Below are positions 8,689-18,021 of a stretch of 64,000 bases of DNA, piece after piece. How positions within the stretch are numbered: position 1 is the stretch's first letter; every line of letters begins with the position of its first letter. The DNA lies in NCBI RefSeq assembly GCF_900102265.1, contig NZ_FNBH01000002.1, positions 898,865 through 962,864 on the forward strand, given 5' to 3'. The notes beneath the pieces are model-generated. The model saw only the letters and a list, made by a program, of their open reading frames with translations, ran no database searches and was not told the DNA's origin. This DNA comes from Epilithonimonas hungarica. Lineage in GTDB: Bacteria; Bacteroidota; Bacteroidia; Flavobacteriales; Weeksellaceae. The translations under genes and the position numbers were made by a program.

Positions 8689-9675
8689 ATGACAAAACAA
8701 CTCAGCTTACAGGATTATATCGATGGAATCCAATCTTCGGACAAAAGGATCTTGGGAAAAGCCATTACACTTGTCGAAAGTAAAAAGCCTGAGCATCGGG
8801 AAATGGCGGATAAATTACTGAAAGAAATCTTACCATTCACAGGAAAATCTGTCCGAATTGGAATTACTGGCGTTCCTGGTGCTGGAAAATCGACATTCAT
8901 AGAAAGTTTTGGGAAGTTTGCGATTGAACAAGGAAAAAAAGTGGCTGTTCTGGCAATAGACCCAAGTTCATCTATCAATAAAGGAAGTATTCTAGGCGAT
9001 AAAACCAGAATGGAAGAATTGGCAAAAGACCCGAATGCTTTTATCCGGCCAAGTCCAAGTTCCGGATTTTTGGGCGGAATTGCCAATACGACTTTTGAAA
9101 GTCTTCTGATTTGTGAAGCAGCAGGTTTTGATTATATCCTGATAGAAACGGTTGGAGTCGGTCAAAGTGAAACTTTAGTCAATGACATTACGGACGTTTT
9201 TCTTTTTCTGAAAGTCATTGGAACTGGCGACGAATTGCAAGGAATCAAACGCGGAATAATGGAAATGGCGGATTTGATCTTCATCAATAAAGTCAATTCC
9301 GAGAATCTCTCGAAAGCTAAAATGACTAAAACCGAACTCACAAGAGCTCTGCAATTCATTACTCCTAAAGAGAAAAATTGGAAAATCCCTGTGATTCTTG
9401 GCTCAGCTTTGGAGAAAACAGGGCTTGATGAAATCTATAATAAAATCGAGGATTATATCTCATTAAAGAAAAAAAACGGAACTTTCCTAGAAACAAGAAA
9501 AAATCAGGCTCAGAAAAGATTCGAATTTTGGGTGAAAGAATATATTCTTGAAAAGGCAAAAAATGACCATCTTATGGAAAATTCTTTTCAGGAGCATAAA
9601 AAAAATGCTTCAGAACTCCTGTCTAATCCGAGTTCCGAAGCCAATGATTTTGTGAAAAAGTTATTTGGAAATTAA
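8689..9675 (+). CDS. meaB: MeaB, methylmalonyl-CoA mutase-associated GTPase
   Basis: A G3E-family P-loop GTPase that gates cofactor loading of, and protects, methylmalonyl-CoA mutase. Motifs in order: Walker A GVPGAGKST (about residues 63-71), the DPSSSINKGSILGDKTRM segment typical of ArgK/MeaB, ETVGVGQSE (switch II), and NKVN as the base-recognition motif. Length (328) is normal. The mutase lies upstream beyond the rtcB-prfH genes, so the pair is functionally linked but physically split. The stop codon abuts the stop of the convergent lipoprotein gene. Confidence 0.95.
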   Translation: MTKQLSLQDYIDGIQSSDKRILGKAITLVESKKPEHREMADKLLKEILPFTGKSVRIGITGVPGAGKSTFIESFGKFAIEQGKKVAVLAIDPSSSINKGSILGDKTRMEELAKDPNAFIRPSPSSGFLGGIANTTFESLLICEAAGFDYILIETVGVGQSETLVNDITDVFLFLKVIGTGDELQGIKRGIMEMADLIFINKVNSENLSKAKMTKTELTRALQFITPKEKNWKIPVILGSALEKTGLDEIYNKIEDYISLKKKNGTFLETRKNQAQKRFEFWVKEYILEKAKNDHLMENSFQEHKKNASELLSNPSSEANDFVKKLFGN

Positions 9676-10197
9676 TTATTTCGCAGCTGAAATATTTCCG
9701 TCAAAGCTGATTGGCTGTCTATTATTGGATTGTATAGACAAAAATGCACTTCCATTTTTAAATATCTCTAGACTGAAAACATAATTTTCTTTTTGGTCTC
9801 TCGGTGTGATCACAAAAAGTGTATTTCCTTTTTTGCTCGTGGATTGTTTTACTGTGAATTCTTTAGATTCAAAGGTCAATCCACCTTTTGTGGCATCGCC
9901 AGGACTCACATTAAAAGCTCTTCCAAAGTACGGTAAAGCAACACTGAACAAATCTTTTTTGAGATTGAATCCATAACCTGGGTCAAGGTTCAAAAGTCTA
10001 GTTCCCGTGGAACCTGGCATCGAGTTCATTACGTTAATGACATCATAATTGGTTGGAAATGCTCTCGTTGCGTTGAAATCAAATTCTTTTTTTTCTATCG
10101 AGGAAGTTAATGTTACCGGGTCAAGATAAATTTGGCTTCCGCAACTCATTGTCATCAGCGCAATACTTATCATTAAAATAAAAGATCTCATATTCAT
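9676..10197 (-). CDS. DUF4251-type lipoprotein
   Basis: About 173 residues. It has a signal peptide MRSFILMISIALMTMSCG with a lipobox Cys and then a beta-rich domain ending in KNGSAFLSIQSNNRQPISFDG. This matches the DUF4251 family of Bacteroidetes exported proteins, whose function is unknown. The start is either the ATG at 10197 (MNMRSF) or the one at 10191; both keep the signal peptide. Confidence 0.75.
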   Translation of the reverse strand: MNMRSFILMISIALMTMSCGSQIYLDPVTLTSSIEKKEFDFNATRAFPTNYDVINVMNSMPGSTGTRLLNLDPGYGFNLKKDLFSVALPYFGRAFNVSPGDATKGGLTFESKEFTVKQSTSKKGNTLFVITPRDQKENYVFSLEIFKNGSAFLSIQSNNRQPISFDGNISAAK

Positions 10198-10259
10198 TAT
10201 ATTAGAATAATTAATTATCAAAAATCATACAATCTTTAGATTGCTCAAAAAGGAAAAGG

Positions 10260-11366
10260 TTAATGACTGTGTTCTAATTCTTTTTTGCAGTCTGAGAATA
10301 TCTTGAGAATCTTATCCTCTTCATTTTCCCAGCAAAGTTCGTCTGCGGCCACATTTAAGTTATGAAGGTAAGCGGCCTTCCCTTTTCCAAGAACTATTTT
10401 AAGTTTTTCTGCAAGATGCTCCGGAGAATGATTTTCTATAATCTCGCCAACCCCAAACGACCTTACAATGCTCGACATTTCTGGAAAATCAGAAACTACG
10501 ACGGGAACTCGGGATTGGATATAATCAGAGATCTTGTTTGGTAAAGAATAGTAATAGCTTAATCCATTATTTTCTTCGATGCTCAATCCAACATCGGCTT
10601 TTGGAGTGATTTCACGAAGATCTTCAGGACGAAGTTTCCCAAGGAATTTGATTTTATTTTCAACTTTAGACTTTTTCGCGATTTCTCGAAATTCCTTTTC
10701 CATTGGACCACCACCCGCGATCCAAAGTTCAGCATTTTCAATCGATTGCATTGCAAGAATTGCCTTATCGATTCCACGTGAATAGTTTAACCAGCCTTGA
10801 TATAGGATTATTTTGGTAGAATTTTCTGTCGTTCCGTTAAACTCGAGCTTTCGAGGCAAATTTCTTAAAACAACAGGCTTATTGATTCCGTATTCTTTTG
10901 AAAACCAGTTAGCATAGGACTCACTCGCAGCTACCATTTTTTTGATTTTTGGCACAAAGGTCTTTTCTATCTTCTTCCAAATATGTTTTACCCAACGACC
11001 TTGTATTGTCGGCATTTCTGTAAAGATCTCATGACTATCAAAGACCAGGGGTATGCCCAATTTTTTAGAAACGAGATAATTTGGCATCAATGTTTCCAGG
11101 TCATTGGCCAATAAAATGGTCTTATTGTCAGCATTTTTTTTGATTTCCTGATATAACTTTTTCTGGTATTCTATATAAGCTAATCGGAGTATCTTGGATT
11201 TCAAAGGAATCCGGAAAAAAGGATAAGGCCGCTCCATTTCTGGCGCTCCCAACCAGTTATTTCCAATAAGGATCGGCTGATATCCACTATCATAAAGCGT
11301 CTTACATACCTTTTCCACACGTTGGTCCGTGTACAGATTATTAAAAACACTTACGATAACTTTCAT
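10260..11366 (-). CDS. Glycosyltransferase, GT-B fold (GT4-like)
   Basis: 368 residues of the two-Rossmann GT-B type. The N-terminal half opens MKVIVSVFNNLYTDQRVEK and contains VFDSHEIFTEMP. The C-terminal half has YQGWLNYSRGIDKAI, AELWIAGGGPMEKEF and the E-x7-E region SIEENNGLSYYYSLPNKISDYI, typical of nucleotide-sugar-using retaining transferases of family GT4. It probably acts in surface polysaccharide or glycolipid synthesis; donor and acceptor cannot be read from sequence. The small membrane-protein gene lies 1 bp upstream, so they likely share a transcript. Confidence 0.88.
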   Translation of the reverse strand: MKVIVSVFNNLYTDQRVEKVCKTLYDSGYQPILIGNNWLGAPEMERPYPFFRIPLKSKILRLAYIEYQKKLYQEIKKNADNKTILLANDLETLMPNYLVSKKLGIPLVFDSHEIFTEMPTIQGRWVKHIWKKIEKTFVPKIKKMVAASESYANWFSKEYGINKPVVLRNLPRKLEFNGTTENSTKIILYQGWLNYSRGIDKAILAMQSIENAELWIAGGGPMEKEFREIAKKSKVENKIKFLGKLRPEDLREITPKADVGLSIEENNGLSYYYSLPNKISDYIQSRVPVVVSDFPEMSSIVRSFGVGEIIENHSPEHLAEKLKIVLGKGKAAYLHNLNVAADELCWENEEDKILKIFSDCKKELEHSH

Positions 11367-11367
11367 C

Positions 11368-11583
11368 TTAATCTTTTTTTATGATGTGATAGATCTGAAT
11401 AAAAGCGAGAACGGCATTCGGAATAATAATTGGCCAAAGCGTTCCACTATATATACCATAGACTACAAAACATATGCATCCCAACAAATTTACCGTTCTA
11501 ATGGTTGTGATTTTTTTTAATAAGAAACTGCAGACCACGAAAACGGAAGCCAAATAACCAACATATTCTGACCAATTATCCAT
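11368..11583 (-). CDS. Small YgjV-like membrane protein
   Basis: 71 residues with three hydrophobic segments. The pattern YVGYLASVFVVCSFLLKKITTIRTVNLLG...YGIYSGTLWPIIIPNAVLAFIQIYHI resembles the YgjV/CBU_0592 family of short inner-membrane proteins with a SWEET-like half unit. Function is unknown. It is immediately upstream of the glycosyltransferase in the same orientation. Confidence 0.65.
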   Translation of the reverse strand: MDNWSEYVGYLASVFVVCSFLLKKITTIRTVNLLGCICFVVYGIYSGTLWPIIIPNAVLAFIQIYHIIKKD

Positions 11584-11757
11584 TTAATAATTTTTTTGAG
11601 GATTACAAACCTAAACATTTTTGAACTGAAAAAAAAATAATGTCAGAAAGTCCTGTTTTTTCTAATGGCAACCTATTTGCAACCAAATATTTAAATTTTA
11701 CAATAATTTATTGTAGGATTGATCATAAAAAACATAACTTAGTGTATATTTTTAATT

Positions 11758-14283
11758 ATGGATTATAAATTTTCAGATGGTTTGAACCGTGTGTTCAAGC
11801 AAAGCAAAAATGAAGCAAGGCGTTTGCAGAGTGAATTTCTGAATACTGAACATTTCCTTTTAGGAATCATTAAAACTGAAAATTCTGCAAAAGAGATCCT
11901 CGAAAATCTAAGCGCGGACCTTACCCAGATAAAAAGAAAGATAGAAACCCTCAGTGCTGTGAATTCTAATCCGTTTACTGCAAATATGGGAAGCATCTCT
12001 TTTACCAAAATGGCAGATCAGGCCGTAAAGAGGTCTGAATTGGAATGTCGCCAGTATCAATCTGCTGATATCAATACGGTGCATCTTTTATTAGGGATAT
12101 TATATAAGCAAGAAGATCCTACTTCAAGCATTCTTCAAGCTTATGATATAGATTACGATGCTGTACAGAAGGCATATAGAACAATGTTGAAAAACACTGA
12201 TCAGCTTCCGCAAAATAGTGCTTACGACGATGATGAGGAAAAAGATGAACCTTACAGCCAAATGAAAAAGCCAACAGGAAATCTTGGTGCTCAGAAAAGC
12301 AAAACACCTACTTTGGATAATTTTGGTCGTGACCTGACATCTCTTGCAAGGGACGGAAAGCTGGACCCTGTTATCGGTCGTGAAAAAGAGATCGAGCGTG
12401 TTTCTCAGATCTTATCAAGAAGAAAAAAGAACAATCCGCTTTTGATCGGTGAGCCTGGAGTTGGTAAATCTGCAATTGCAGAAGGTTTGGCTTTGAGAAT
12501 TCAGCAGAAAAAGGTTTCCAGGGTTCTTTATGGTAAACGTGTTATCACATTAGATCTTGCAAGTCTGGTTGCCGGAACCAAATATCGTGGACAGTTCGAA
12601 GAAAGAATGAAAGCGATAATGACAGAACTTGAGAAAAACAGAGATGTCATTCTTTTCATAGATGAGCTGCATACAATTGTTGGTGCGGGAAGTTCCACAG
12701 GAAGTTTAGATGCTTCCAATATGTTCAAACCAGCTTTGGCAAGAGGTGAGATCCAGTGCATCGGAGCAACAACATTGGACGAATATCGTCAGTACATCGA
12801 GAAAGATGGGGCTTTGGAAAGAAGATTCCAAAAGGTAATGGTTGAACCAACTTCAATTGAGGAAACAATTCAGATCCTCCATCAAATCAAAGATAAATAT
12901 GAAGACCATCACAATGTGCATTACAGTGATGAGGCCATCAATGCCTGCGTTAATTTGACAGCAAGATATATTACAGACAGATTCCTTCCGGACAAGGCGA
13001 TTGATGCGATGGACGAAGCCGGATCAAGGGTTTATATCAAGAACATGAAAGTTCCGACTGAGATCATCGATCACGAATCCCGTATCGAAGAAGTCAAAGA
13101 ACTGAAGCAAAAAGCTGTGAAAGCTCAGGATTATCTGGAAGCAAGGAAATTGAAGGACGAAGAAGAAAGACTTCAAATCGAACTAAATCTTGCTCAAGAA
13201 CAATGGGACAAAGATGTAAAAGAGAAAAAAGAGGAAGTTACCGAAGAAAGTGTTGCCGAAGTAGTTTCTATGATGAGCGGTGTACCTGTGACCAAAGTTG
13301 GCAAAAATGAGCTTGATAAACTGGCTCAAATGGATGATAAACTGAACGGAAAAGTAATAGGCCAGGAAGATGCTGTGAAAAAAGTGGTGAAAGCCATCCA
13401 AAGAAACAGAGCCGGTCTTAAAGATCCGAACCGTCCGATCGGAACATTCATTTTCCTTGGAACAACCGGTGTTGGTAAAACAGAATTGGCAAAAGTAATG
13501 GCACGCGAATTATTTGATTCTGACGAAGCTCTGATTAGAATCGACATGAGCGAATATATGGAGAAATTTGCAGTTTCCAGATTGGTTGGTGCGCCTCCGG
13601 GATATGTTGGCTATGAAGAAGGTGGGCAATTGACGGAAGCTGTCAGAAGAAAACCTTACGCTGTTGTTCTTTTGGACGAGATTGAAAAAGCACATCCTGA
13701 TGTTTTCAATATCCTATTGCAAATTCTGGACGAAGGTTTCGTAACGGATTCTCTTGGAAGAAAAATTGATTTCAGAAATACGATCATTATTTTAACTTCC
13801 AATATCGGAACCAGAGACCTGAAAGATTTCGGGGACGGTGTAGGATTCGGAACTTCTGCAAAGAAAACGAATACCGATGCAAGAGCAAGATCTACGATAG
13901 AAAGCGCATTGAAGAAAGCTTTTGCTCCGGAATTTTTGAACAGGATCGATGATATTATTATCTTCAATTCTCTTGTACAGACCGACATCAGAAAGATCAT
14001 CGACCTTGAGTTAGGAAAACTTTACAGCAGATTAGAAAAATTAGGCTATAAAGTTGAATTGACAGAGGAAGCCAAAGATTTCATTGCTGAAAAAGGTTGG
14101 GATAAAGACTTTGGAGCGAGACCTCTCAAACGTGCAATTCAAAAATACATCGAAGATCTGTTAGCAGAAATGCTTGTCAATAAACAATTCAGCGAAGGCC
14201 AACAAGTTGTTTTGAAGGTCAATGAAGCTAAAGATGGATTGGAAGGGGAAGCCCATAAAGAAAAAAAAGAAAGTGTAAAATAA
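11758..14283 (+). CDS. clpC: ClpC-type ATP-dependent Clp protease ATPase subunit
   Basis: An 841-residue Hsp100 unfoldase that feeds ClpP. It has an N-terminal double Clp-N repeat (residues about 5-140), a first AAA+ module with Walker A GEPGVGKSA (about 231) and Walker B VILFIDE, and a UVR/coiled-coil segment (DYLEARKLKDEEERLQIEL). The second AAA+ module has GTTGVGKTE (about 568) and VVLLDEIEKAHPD, and the C-terminal D2-small domain contains FGARPLKRAI. The UVR middle domain marks ClpC rather than ClpA or ClpB. It is monocistronic, closed by a strong terminator. A weak box (TATATTTT) lies close to the start. Confidence 0.96.
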   Translation: MDYKFSDGLNRVFKQSKNEARRLQSEFLNTEHFLLGIIKTENSAKEILENLSADLTQIKRKIETLSAVNSNPFTANMGSISFTKMADQAVKRSELECRQYQSADINTVHLLLGILYKQEDPTSSILQAYDIDYDAVQKAYRTMLKNTDQLPQNSAYDDDEEKDEPYSQMKKPTGNLGAQKSKTPTLDNFGRDLTSLARDGKLDPVIGREKEIERVSQILSRRKKNNPLLIGEPGVGKSAIAEGLALRIQQKKVSRVLYGKRVITLDLASLVAGTKYRGQFEERMKAIMTELEKNRDVILFIDELHTIVGAGSSTGSLDASNMFKPALARGEIQCIGATTLDEYRQYIEKDGALERRFQKVMVEPTSIEETIQILHQIKDKYEDHHNVHYSDEAINACVNLTARYITDRFLPDKAIDAMDEAGSRVYIKNMKVPTEIIDHESRIEEVKELKQKAVKAQDYLEARKLKDEEERLQIELNLAQEQWDKDVKEKKEEVTEESVAEVVSMMSGVPVTKVGKNELDKLAQMDDKLNGKVIGQEDAVKKVVKAIQRNRAGLKDPNRPIGTFIFLGTTGVGKTELAKVMARELFDSDEALIRIDMSEYMEKFAVSRLVGAPPGYVGYEEGGQLTEAVRRKPYAVVLLDEIEKAHPDVFNILLQILDEGFVTDSLGRKIDFRNTIIILTSNIGTRDLKDFGDGVGFGTSAKKTNTDARARSTIESALKKAFAPEFLNRIDDIIIFNSLVQTDIRKIIDLELGKLYSRLEKLGYKVELTEEAKDFIAEKGWDKDFGARPLKRAIQKYIEDLLAEMLVNKQFSEGQQVVLKVNEAKDGLEGEAHKEKKESVK

Positions 14284-14301
14284 ATTACATTGAATTAATA
14301 T

Positions 14302-14330
14302 GACCACCTTTTATTGAGGTGGTCTTTTTA
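14302..14330 (+). terminator. Intrinsic terminator after clpC
   Basis: GACCACCT and AGGTGGTC pair around a short loop and are followed by TTTTTA. It ends only a few bases before the ATG of the Crp-like gene, which therefore must have its promoter in or beyond clpC, or be reached by read-through. Confidence 0.8.
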
Positions 14331-14334
14331 TATT

Positions 14335-14913
14335 ATGGAAGAATCGTTAAAAGAATATCTATTGAAAAATATTCCTGGACTTAATAAAGAAGACCTGGAA
14401 ATACTTTTGCCTGATCTATCTTTCAGAAAACGCAATTCTGGAGATATTTTTATACAGCCGGGTGATAATAATACAAAAGTCTACTACATTAAAAGTGGTA
14501 TCGTCCGGGTATATCATCTTCTAGATAATGGAACAGAAAAAACTGTTCTTTTCCATAATAAAAAAAGCTTTGTTGGTAACTATGATGGTATCATCTATAA
14601 TCGCCCATCAAGGTATTTTTATCAGTCCATTGGAGAAACCGAGGTTTTTGAACTGACCTATGATGCTATAAACCAAGGCTCTCAGAAAAGTATTACGCTC
14701 AATAATCTAAGAGGTAATATGTTTCTGATGATGATAGGTATTCTATTGAAAAATATTGAAGATTTTGTACTTCTTAATCCTGAGGAAAGATACCAAAAAC
14801 ATTTGGAGGAAAATGCAAATGTGCTTCAAAAAGTCCCATCGAAATACATCGCTTCCCTTCTGGGAATCACGCCGGTATCTCTCAGCAGAATAAAAAAAAG
14901 AATTTTTAAGTAG
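14335..14913 (+). CDS. Crp/Fnr-family transcriptional regulator
   Basis: About 192 residues. It has an N-terminal cyclic-nucleotide-binding-like beta roll (DIFIQPGDNNTKVYYIKSGIVRVYH, then EKTVLFHNKKSFVGNYDG) and a C-terminal winged helix-turn-helix (PSKYIASLLGITPVSLSRIKKRI). It has no Fnr-type Cys cluster. This is the small Bacteroidetes type in which the effector pocket is usually degenerate. I chose the ATG at 14335 because it follows the terminator and matches the family start. Confidence 0.9.
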   Translation: MEESLKEYLLKNIPGLNKEDLEILLPDLSFRKRNSGDIFIQPGDNNTKVYYIKSGIVRVYHLLDNGTEKTVLFHNKKSFVGNYDGIIYNRPSRYFYQSIGETEVFELTYDAINQGSQKSITLNNLRGNMFLMMIGILLKNIEDFVLLNPEERYQKHLEENANVLQKVPSKYIASLLGITPVSLSRIKKRIFK

Positions 14914-14952
14914 TAATTAACAAACGTTAATTTTTTATCCAGAAATTCATTA

Positions 14953-14960
14953 TACTTTTG
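14953..14960 (+). promoter_or_regulatory. -7 box (TACTTTTG) upstream of a possible small RNA
   Basis: A TAnnTTTG match located after the Crp-like stop. No coding frame on this strand follows, and a hairpin with a T-run lies 12-70 bp downstream. Confidence 0.4.
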
Positions 14961-14966
14961 CAACCC

Positions 14967-15031
14967 TTTATAAGGCCCTCTATAGCTTGTTTAAACACGA
15001 ATGATGAACTATTAGGAGGGCTTTATTTTTA
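14967..15031 (+). ncRNA. Possible small RNA of about 65 nt
   Basis: A -7 box is followed by one long hairpin. AAGGCCCTC (14972-14980) pairs with GAGGGCTTT (15016-15024); inner pairs TATAG/CTAT are possible, and the large apical loop contains the palindrome GTTTAAAC. A T-rich tract follows. The gene beyond is convergent, so this cannot be its attenuator. It could simply be the terminator of the Crp-like gene; a separate transcript is inference. Confidence 0.3.
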
Positions 15032-15556
15032 TTATAACCCTACTACAAATCCTACACTTGGGATAAATCCTGTACTGAAAATACTACTTCTCTCCTTCCA
15101 AAGTACATTGTACATCAATCCGAACTGTGCAAACGCATTATTCCCCAAACTCTGCATATAACCACCGCCAAGATAAAGCGCTGTTTCATCGGTATTGAAT
15201 TTATAACCTGTGTATTTCTCTTTAGAATTAATGAAATATTGCTGAAGATTAGCTCCTATAAAGAACGAGCGGGCAAAATAATAATTGGCAAAAGGACCAA
15301 CCCCAAACATTGTGGAGGTGTAATAGTCATCTTTTTGCCAGGAAACATTTCCAATAATCCCGCCTTCCAATTGGTCTGTGATTTTATAACCAACTCTCGG
15401 GGAAACCTGTAGATTAAAATATGAATTACTTCCAAAACCAACTCCCAAGCCACCACCAAAAGTCCAGCGATTGGTTTGACTTCCGGAACTGATTGCCACT
15501 TGAGAAAAGCTAAGAATACTAACGAGTATTAAATTTAATGTGAAAATTTTCTTCAT
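15032..15556 (-). CDS. Outer-membrane beta-barrel protein (porin-like)
   Basis: 174 residues with an N-terminal signal (MKKIFTLNLILVSILSFSQV). Alternating amphipathic strands rich in Gly, Tyr and Phe follow (GGGLGVGFGSNSYFNLQVSPRVGY, GVGPFANYYFARSFFIGANL), ending in VGFVVGL. This is the profile of small eight-stranded Bacteroidetes barrel proteins. No specific function can be assigned. Confidence 0.75.
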   Translation of the reverse strand: MKKIFTLNLILVSILSFSQVAISSGSQTNRWTFGGGLGVGFGSNSYFNLQVSPRVGYKITDQLEGGIIGNVSWQKDDYYTSTMFGVGPFANYYFARSFFIGANLQQYFINSKEKYTGYKFNTDETALYLGGGYMQSLGNNAFAQFGLMYNVLWKERSSIFSTGFIPSVGFVVGL

Positions 15557-15611
15557 AAGATTGTTTTTATCGATGTTTAAAATTATGGTTTTTTTTCGAC
15601 TCTTTTAATTG

Positions 15612-15619
15612 TATTTTTG
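15612..15619 (+). promoter_or_regulatory. -7 box (TATTTTTG) of mnmA
   Basis: A TAnnTTTG match 51 bp before the mnmA ATG and divergent from the barrel-protein gene. Confidence 0.4.
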
Positions 15620-15670
15620 CACCATCAAAACTAAGAACTCCCGTCAAGAGTTTCGTAAAATTGAAATCAA

Positions 15671-16858
15671 ATGAAAATAGTAGTTGGCCTCTCCGGAGGC
15701 GTAGATTCTAGTGTGACCGCTTATCTGTTGCAACAGCAAGGTCACGAAGTTATCGCACTTTTTATGCGAAACTGGAACGATGCATCGGTAACATTGGAAG
15801 ATGAATGCCCTTGGATAGAAGACAGTAATGATGCGCTTCTTGTCGCACAAAAATTAGGAATTCCTTATCAGGTCATCGATATGAGCGAGCTCTACAAGGA
15901 GCGAATCGTAGATTATATGTTTGATGAATATCAAAAAGGCAGAACGCCAAATCCCGATGTGCTTTGTAACCGTGAAGTGAAATTCGATGTTTTCATGAAA
16001 ACGGCTTTATCACTTGGTGCTGAGAAAGTTGCAACCGGACATTACGCCCGCGTTGAATCCACTTTTGATGAAAACGGAAAGGAGATTTTTCATCTTTTAG
16101 CTGGGAAAGATAATAATAAAGATCAAAGTTATTTCCTCTGTCAGTTGAGCCAAGATCAGCTTTCTAAAGCGTTGTTTCCAATCGGAGAATTGACTAAACC
16201 TGAAGTGAGAGAAATCGCTAAAGAAATCGGTTTGGTAACGGCCGATAAGAAAGATTCTCAGGGACTTTGCTTCATTGGTAAGGTAAGTTTGCCAACTTTT
16301 CTTCAACAGCAATTGGTTCCAAAAGAAGGCGAAATTGTGGAAATCTTCAATGACTTTGCGGAATATTATAAACCTCAACCAAACTTCAATTCAAAACAAC
16401 AGGAATTGGAATATCTGTCGGCGAAAATCAATTATAAAAAAGAGGACGGAAAAGTGATTGGCAAGCACCAAGGTGCGCAGTTTTTCACGATTGGTCAAAG
16501 CAAAGGATTGGGAATTGGCGGACACAAAGAGAGCTGCTTCATCATCTCCAGAGAAATGGAAAACAATATCATTTTCGTGGGCGAAGGAAGAAATTTCCCG
16601 GGACTTTTCAGAAGCGCTTTGAAAATTGATAATTCTGAAGTTCATTGGGTTCGTGAAGATTTGAGATTGAAAAACGGAGAGTCTATGGGCGTAATGGCAA
16701 GAATCCGTTATCGCCAGGCTTTGGAAAAAGCAACGATTTATCAGTTTGAAGACGGCTTTTATATGGAATTTGAAAATGCTCAATCTGCTATTGCTGAAGG
16801 ACAGTTTGCTGCTTGGTATATCGATGACGAATTGGTTGGAAGCGGCGTGATTTCTTAA
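15671..16858 (+). CDS. mnmA: tRNA-specific 2-thiouridylase MnmA
   Basis: The enzyme thiolates U34 of Lys, Glu and Gln tRNAs, using ATP and relayed sulphur. The PP-loop SGGVDSSV is at residues 8-15. The catalytic Cys lies in [12 protein letters not shown] and the second Cys in [24 protein letters not shown] is the tRNA/adenylate contact region. At 395 residues it is somewhat longer than the E. coli enzyme, because of an insertion around [21 protein letters not shown]. Confidence 0.96.
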   Translation: MKIVVGLSGGVDSSVTAYLLQQQGHEVIALFMRNWNDASVTLEDECPWIEDSNDALLVAQKLGIPYQVIDMSELYKERIVDYMFDEYQKGRTPNPDVLCNREVKFDVFMKTALSLGAEKVATGHYARVESTFDENGKEIFHLLAGKDNNKDQSYFLCQLSQDQLSKALFPIGELTKPEVREIAKEIGLVTADKKDSQGLCFIGKVSLPTFLQQQLVPKEGEIVEIFNDFAEYYKPQPNFNSKQQELEYLSAKINYKKEDGKVIGKHQGAQFFTIGQSKGLGIGGHKESCFIISREMENNIIFVGEGRNFPGLFRSALKIDNSEVHWVREDLRLKNGESMGVMARIRYRQALEKATIYQFEDGFYMEFENAQSAIAEGQFAAWYIDDELVGSGVIS

Positions 16859-16881
16859 GAAGTAATTAGAATTAAATATTG

Positions 16882-16920
16882 AAAACAGGCTTTACGGAAT
16901 TCCCGAAAAGTCTGTTTTTT
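16882..16920. terminator. Terminator between mnmA and the LytTR regulator
   Basis: AACAGGCTTT (16884-16893) pairs with AAAGTCTGTT (16907-16916), with one G-T pair, followed by a T-run. It separates two convergent genes and touches the stop codon of the regulator gene. Confidence 0.65.
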
Positions 16921-17665
16921 AATTTCCTGCCAGCCAATCCTTAAAATCCTTCACGCGTTCCCTGCTTACCGTAATCTCTTCATTCGTTTGGAACTCCAGA
17001 TCGACTTTATAATTTGGGGAAGTGTGGATGTTTTTGATGTAATCTGAACTGATGATGAATTGTCTATTGACACGGAAAAATTTGGATTCTTCCAAAACAT
17101 TTTCCAGTTCGTCCAAAGTAAAATCTGTCGGAAAATTTCGTTCTTTGGTCTTAAGATAAACGATTTTGTTTTCGCTGTAAAAGCAACTGACTTCATTGAT
17201 GGAAACGACTTTCAGATTATAACCAATTTTTACCAAAATTCTGGAAAGTGTTGCCTGCTCTTTTTTAACAATTTGCCTGATTTCCTGCGAATTAACAGCG
17301 CCTTGTTCCGGTAAGAACGATTTGAATTTCTCAATAGCTTTTGCCAAATCTTCTTCTTCAATGGGTTTCAAAAGATAATCAATACTATTCAACTTGAAAG
17401 CTTTCAATGTGTATTGGTCAAAAGCTGTTGTATAAATAATAAAAGCCTTGGTTGAAACTTTATCAAAAATATCAAACGATAATCCGTCACCTAAAACGAT
17501 GTCCGAAAAAATCAGTTGCGGATGTTCATTTTCCTGAAACCAATCAACTGACTCTTCCACAGAATTAAGGCTTGCAACTAATTCTAAATCAGAAAATAAA
17601 CCTAATAATTTCTCAAGTCTTCTTACCGCCGGTTTTTCGTCTTCAATGATTATCGTTCTTATCAT
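16919..17665 (-). CDS. LytTR-family response regulator
   Basis: 248 residues. The receiver domain (MIRTIIIEDEKPAVRRLEKLL) has phospho-acceptor Asp54 in FSDIVLG, switch Thr in YTTAFD and the conserved Lys in LLKPIEE. The C-terminal LytTR DNA-binding domain (KVVSINEVSCFYSENKIVYLKT...FFRVNRQFIIS) is of the LytR/AlgR kind. The cognate kinase is upstream at 18628-19947, with three small 2TM genes between them, all on one strand, so they probably form one operon. Confidence 0.93.
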   Translation of the reverse strand: MIRTIIIEDEKPAVRRLEKLLGLFSDLELVASLNSVEESVDWFQENEHPQLIFSDIVLGDGLSFDIFDKVSTKAFIIYTTAFDQYTLKAFKLNSIDYLLKPIEEEDLAKAIEKFKSFLPEQGAVNSQEIRQIVKKEQATLSRILVKIGYNLKVVSINEVSCFYSENKIVYLKTKERNFPTDFTLDELENVLEESKFFRVNRQFIISSDYIKNIHTSPNYKVDLEFQTNEEITVSRERVKDFKDWLAGN

Positions 17666-17705
17666 TTTTATAGTTTTTTTAATTGAATCGAAATTAGTGA
17701 AAATA

Positions 17706-18005
17706 TTATTTTTCCTTATCCATTAATTTGCGAATTTTTCGCTGTTCCCAATCCTTTCCCAAGAAAACAAATCCAGCGTGAACTAAAATTATTATTCCCC
17801 AAACTATAAGGCTATAAAACTGATTTACTTTTATCTTCATATAGCCAAGCTCGTGATAAAGGATGTTGAAAATTATCAATATAATATTTACAGCAATATA
17901 AGACACTAAATGGGCATAGAAGCCTCTAATCTCTTTGACTCTTTTTTGCGCATTCAGATAGCGAATTTTTTCATCTGAATTCTCTTCGGGTTTTCGATTT
18001 TCCAT
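17706..18005 (-). CDS. 2TM domain protein (third stand-alone copy)
   Basis: 99 residues with two transmembrane helices, framed by a basic N-terminal helix (RYLNAQKRVKEIRGFYAHLVSY) and a C-terminal GKDWEQRKIRKLMDKEK. This is the 2TM domain family found in Bacteroidetes beside LytS-type kinases. It is one of four related copies in this operon. Its biochemical role is unknown; the linkage suggests a membrane accessory or sensory part. Confidence 0.85.
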   Translation of the reverse strand: MENRKPEENSDEKIRYLNAQKRVKEIRGFYAHLVSYIAVNIILIIFNILYHELGYMKIKVNQFYSLIVWGIIILVHAGFVFLGKDWEQRKIRKLMDKEK

Positions 18006-18021
18006 AAGAATCTATTTTAAA

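Noticed and set aside
14958..15161. Plus-strand frame of 67 codons
   Set aside because: It is antisense to the barrel-protein gene and overlaps the hairpin; no coding signal.
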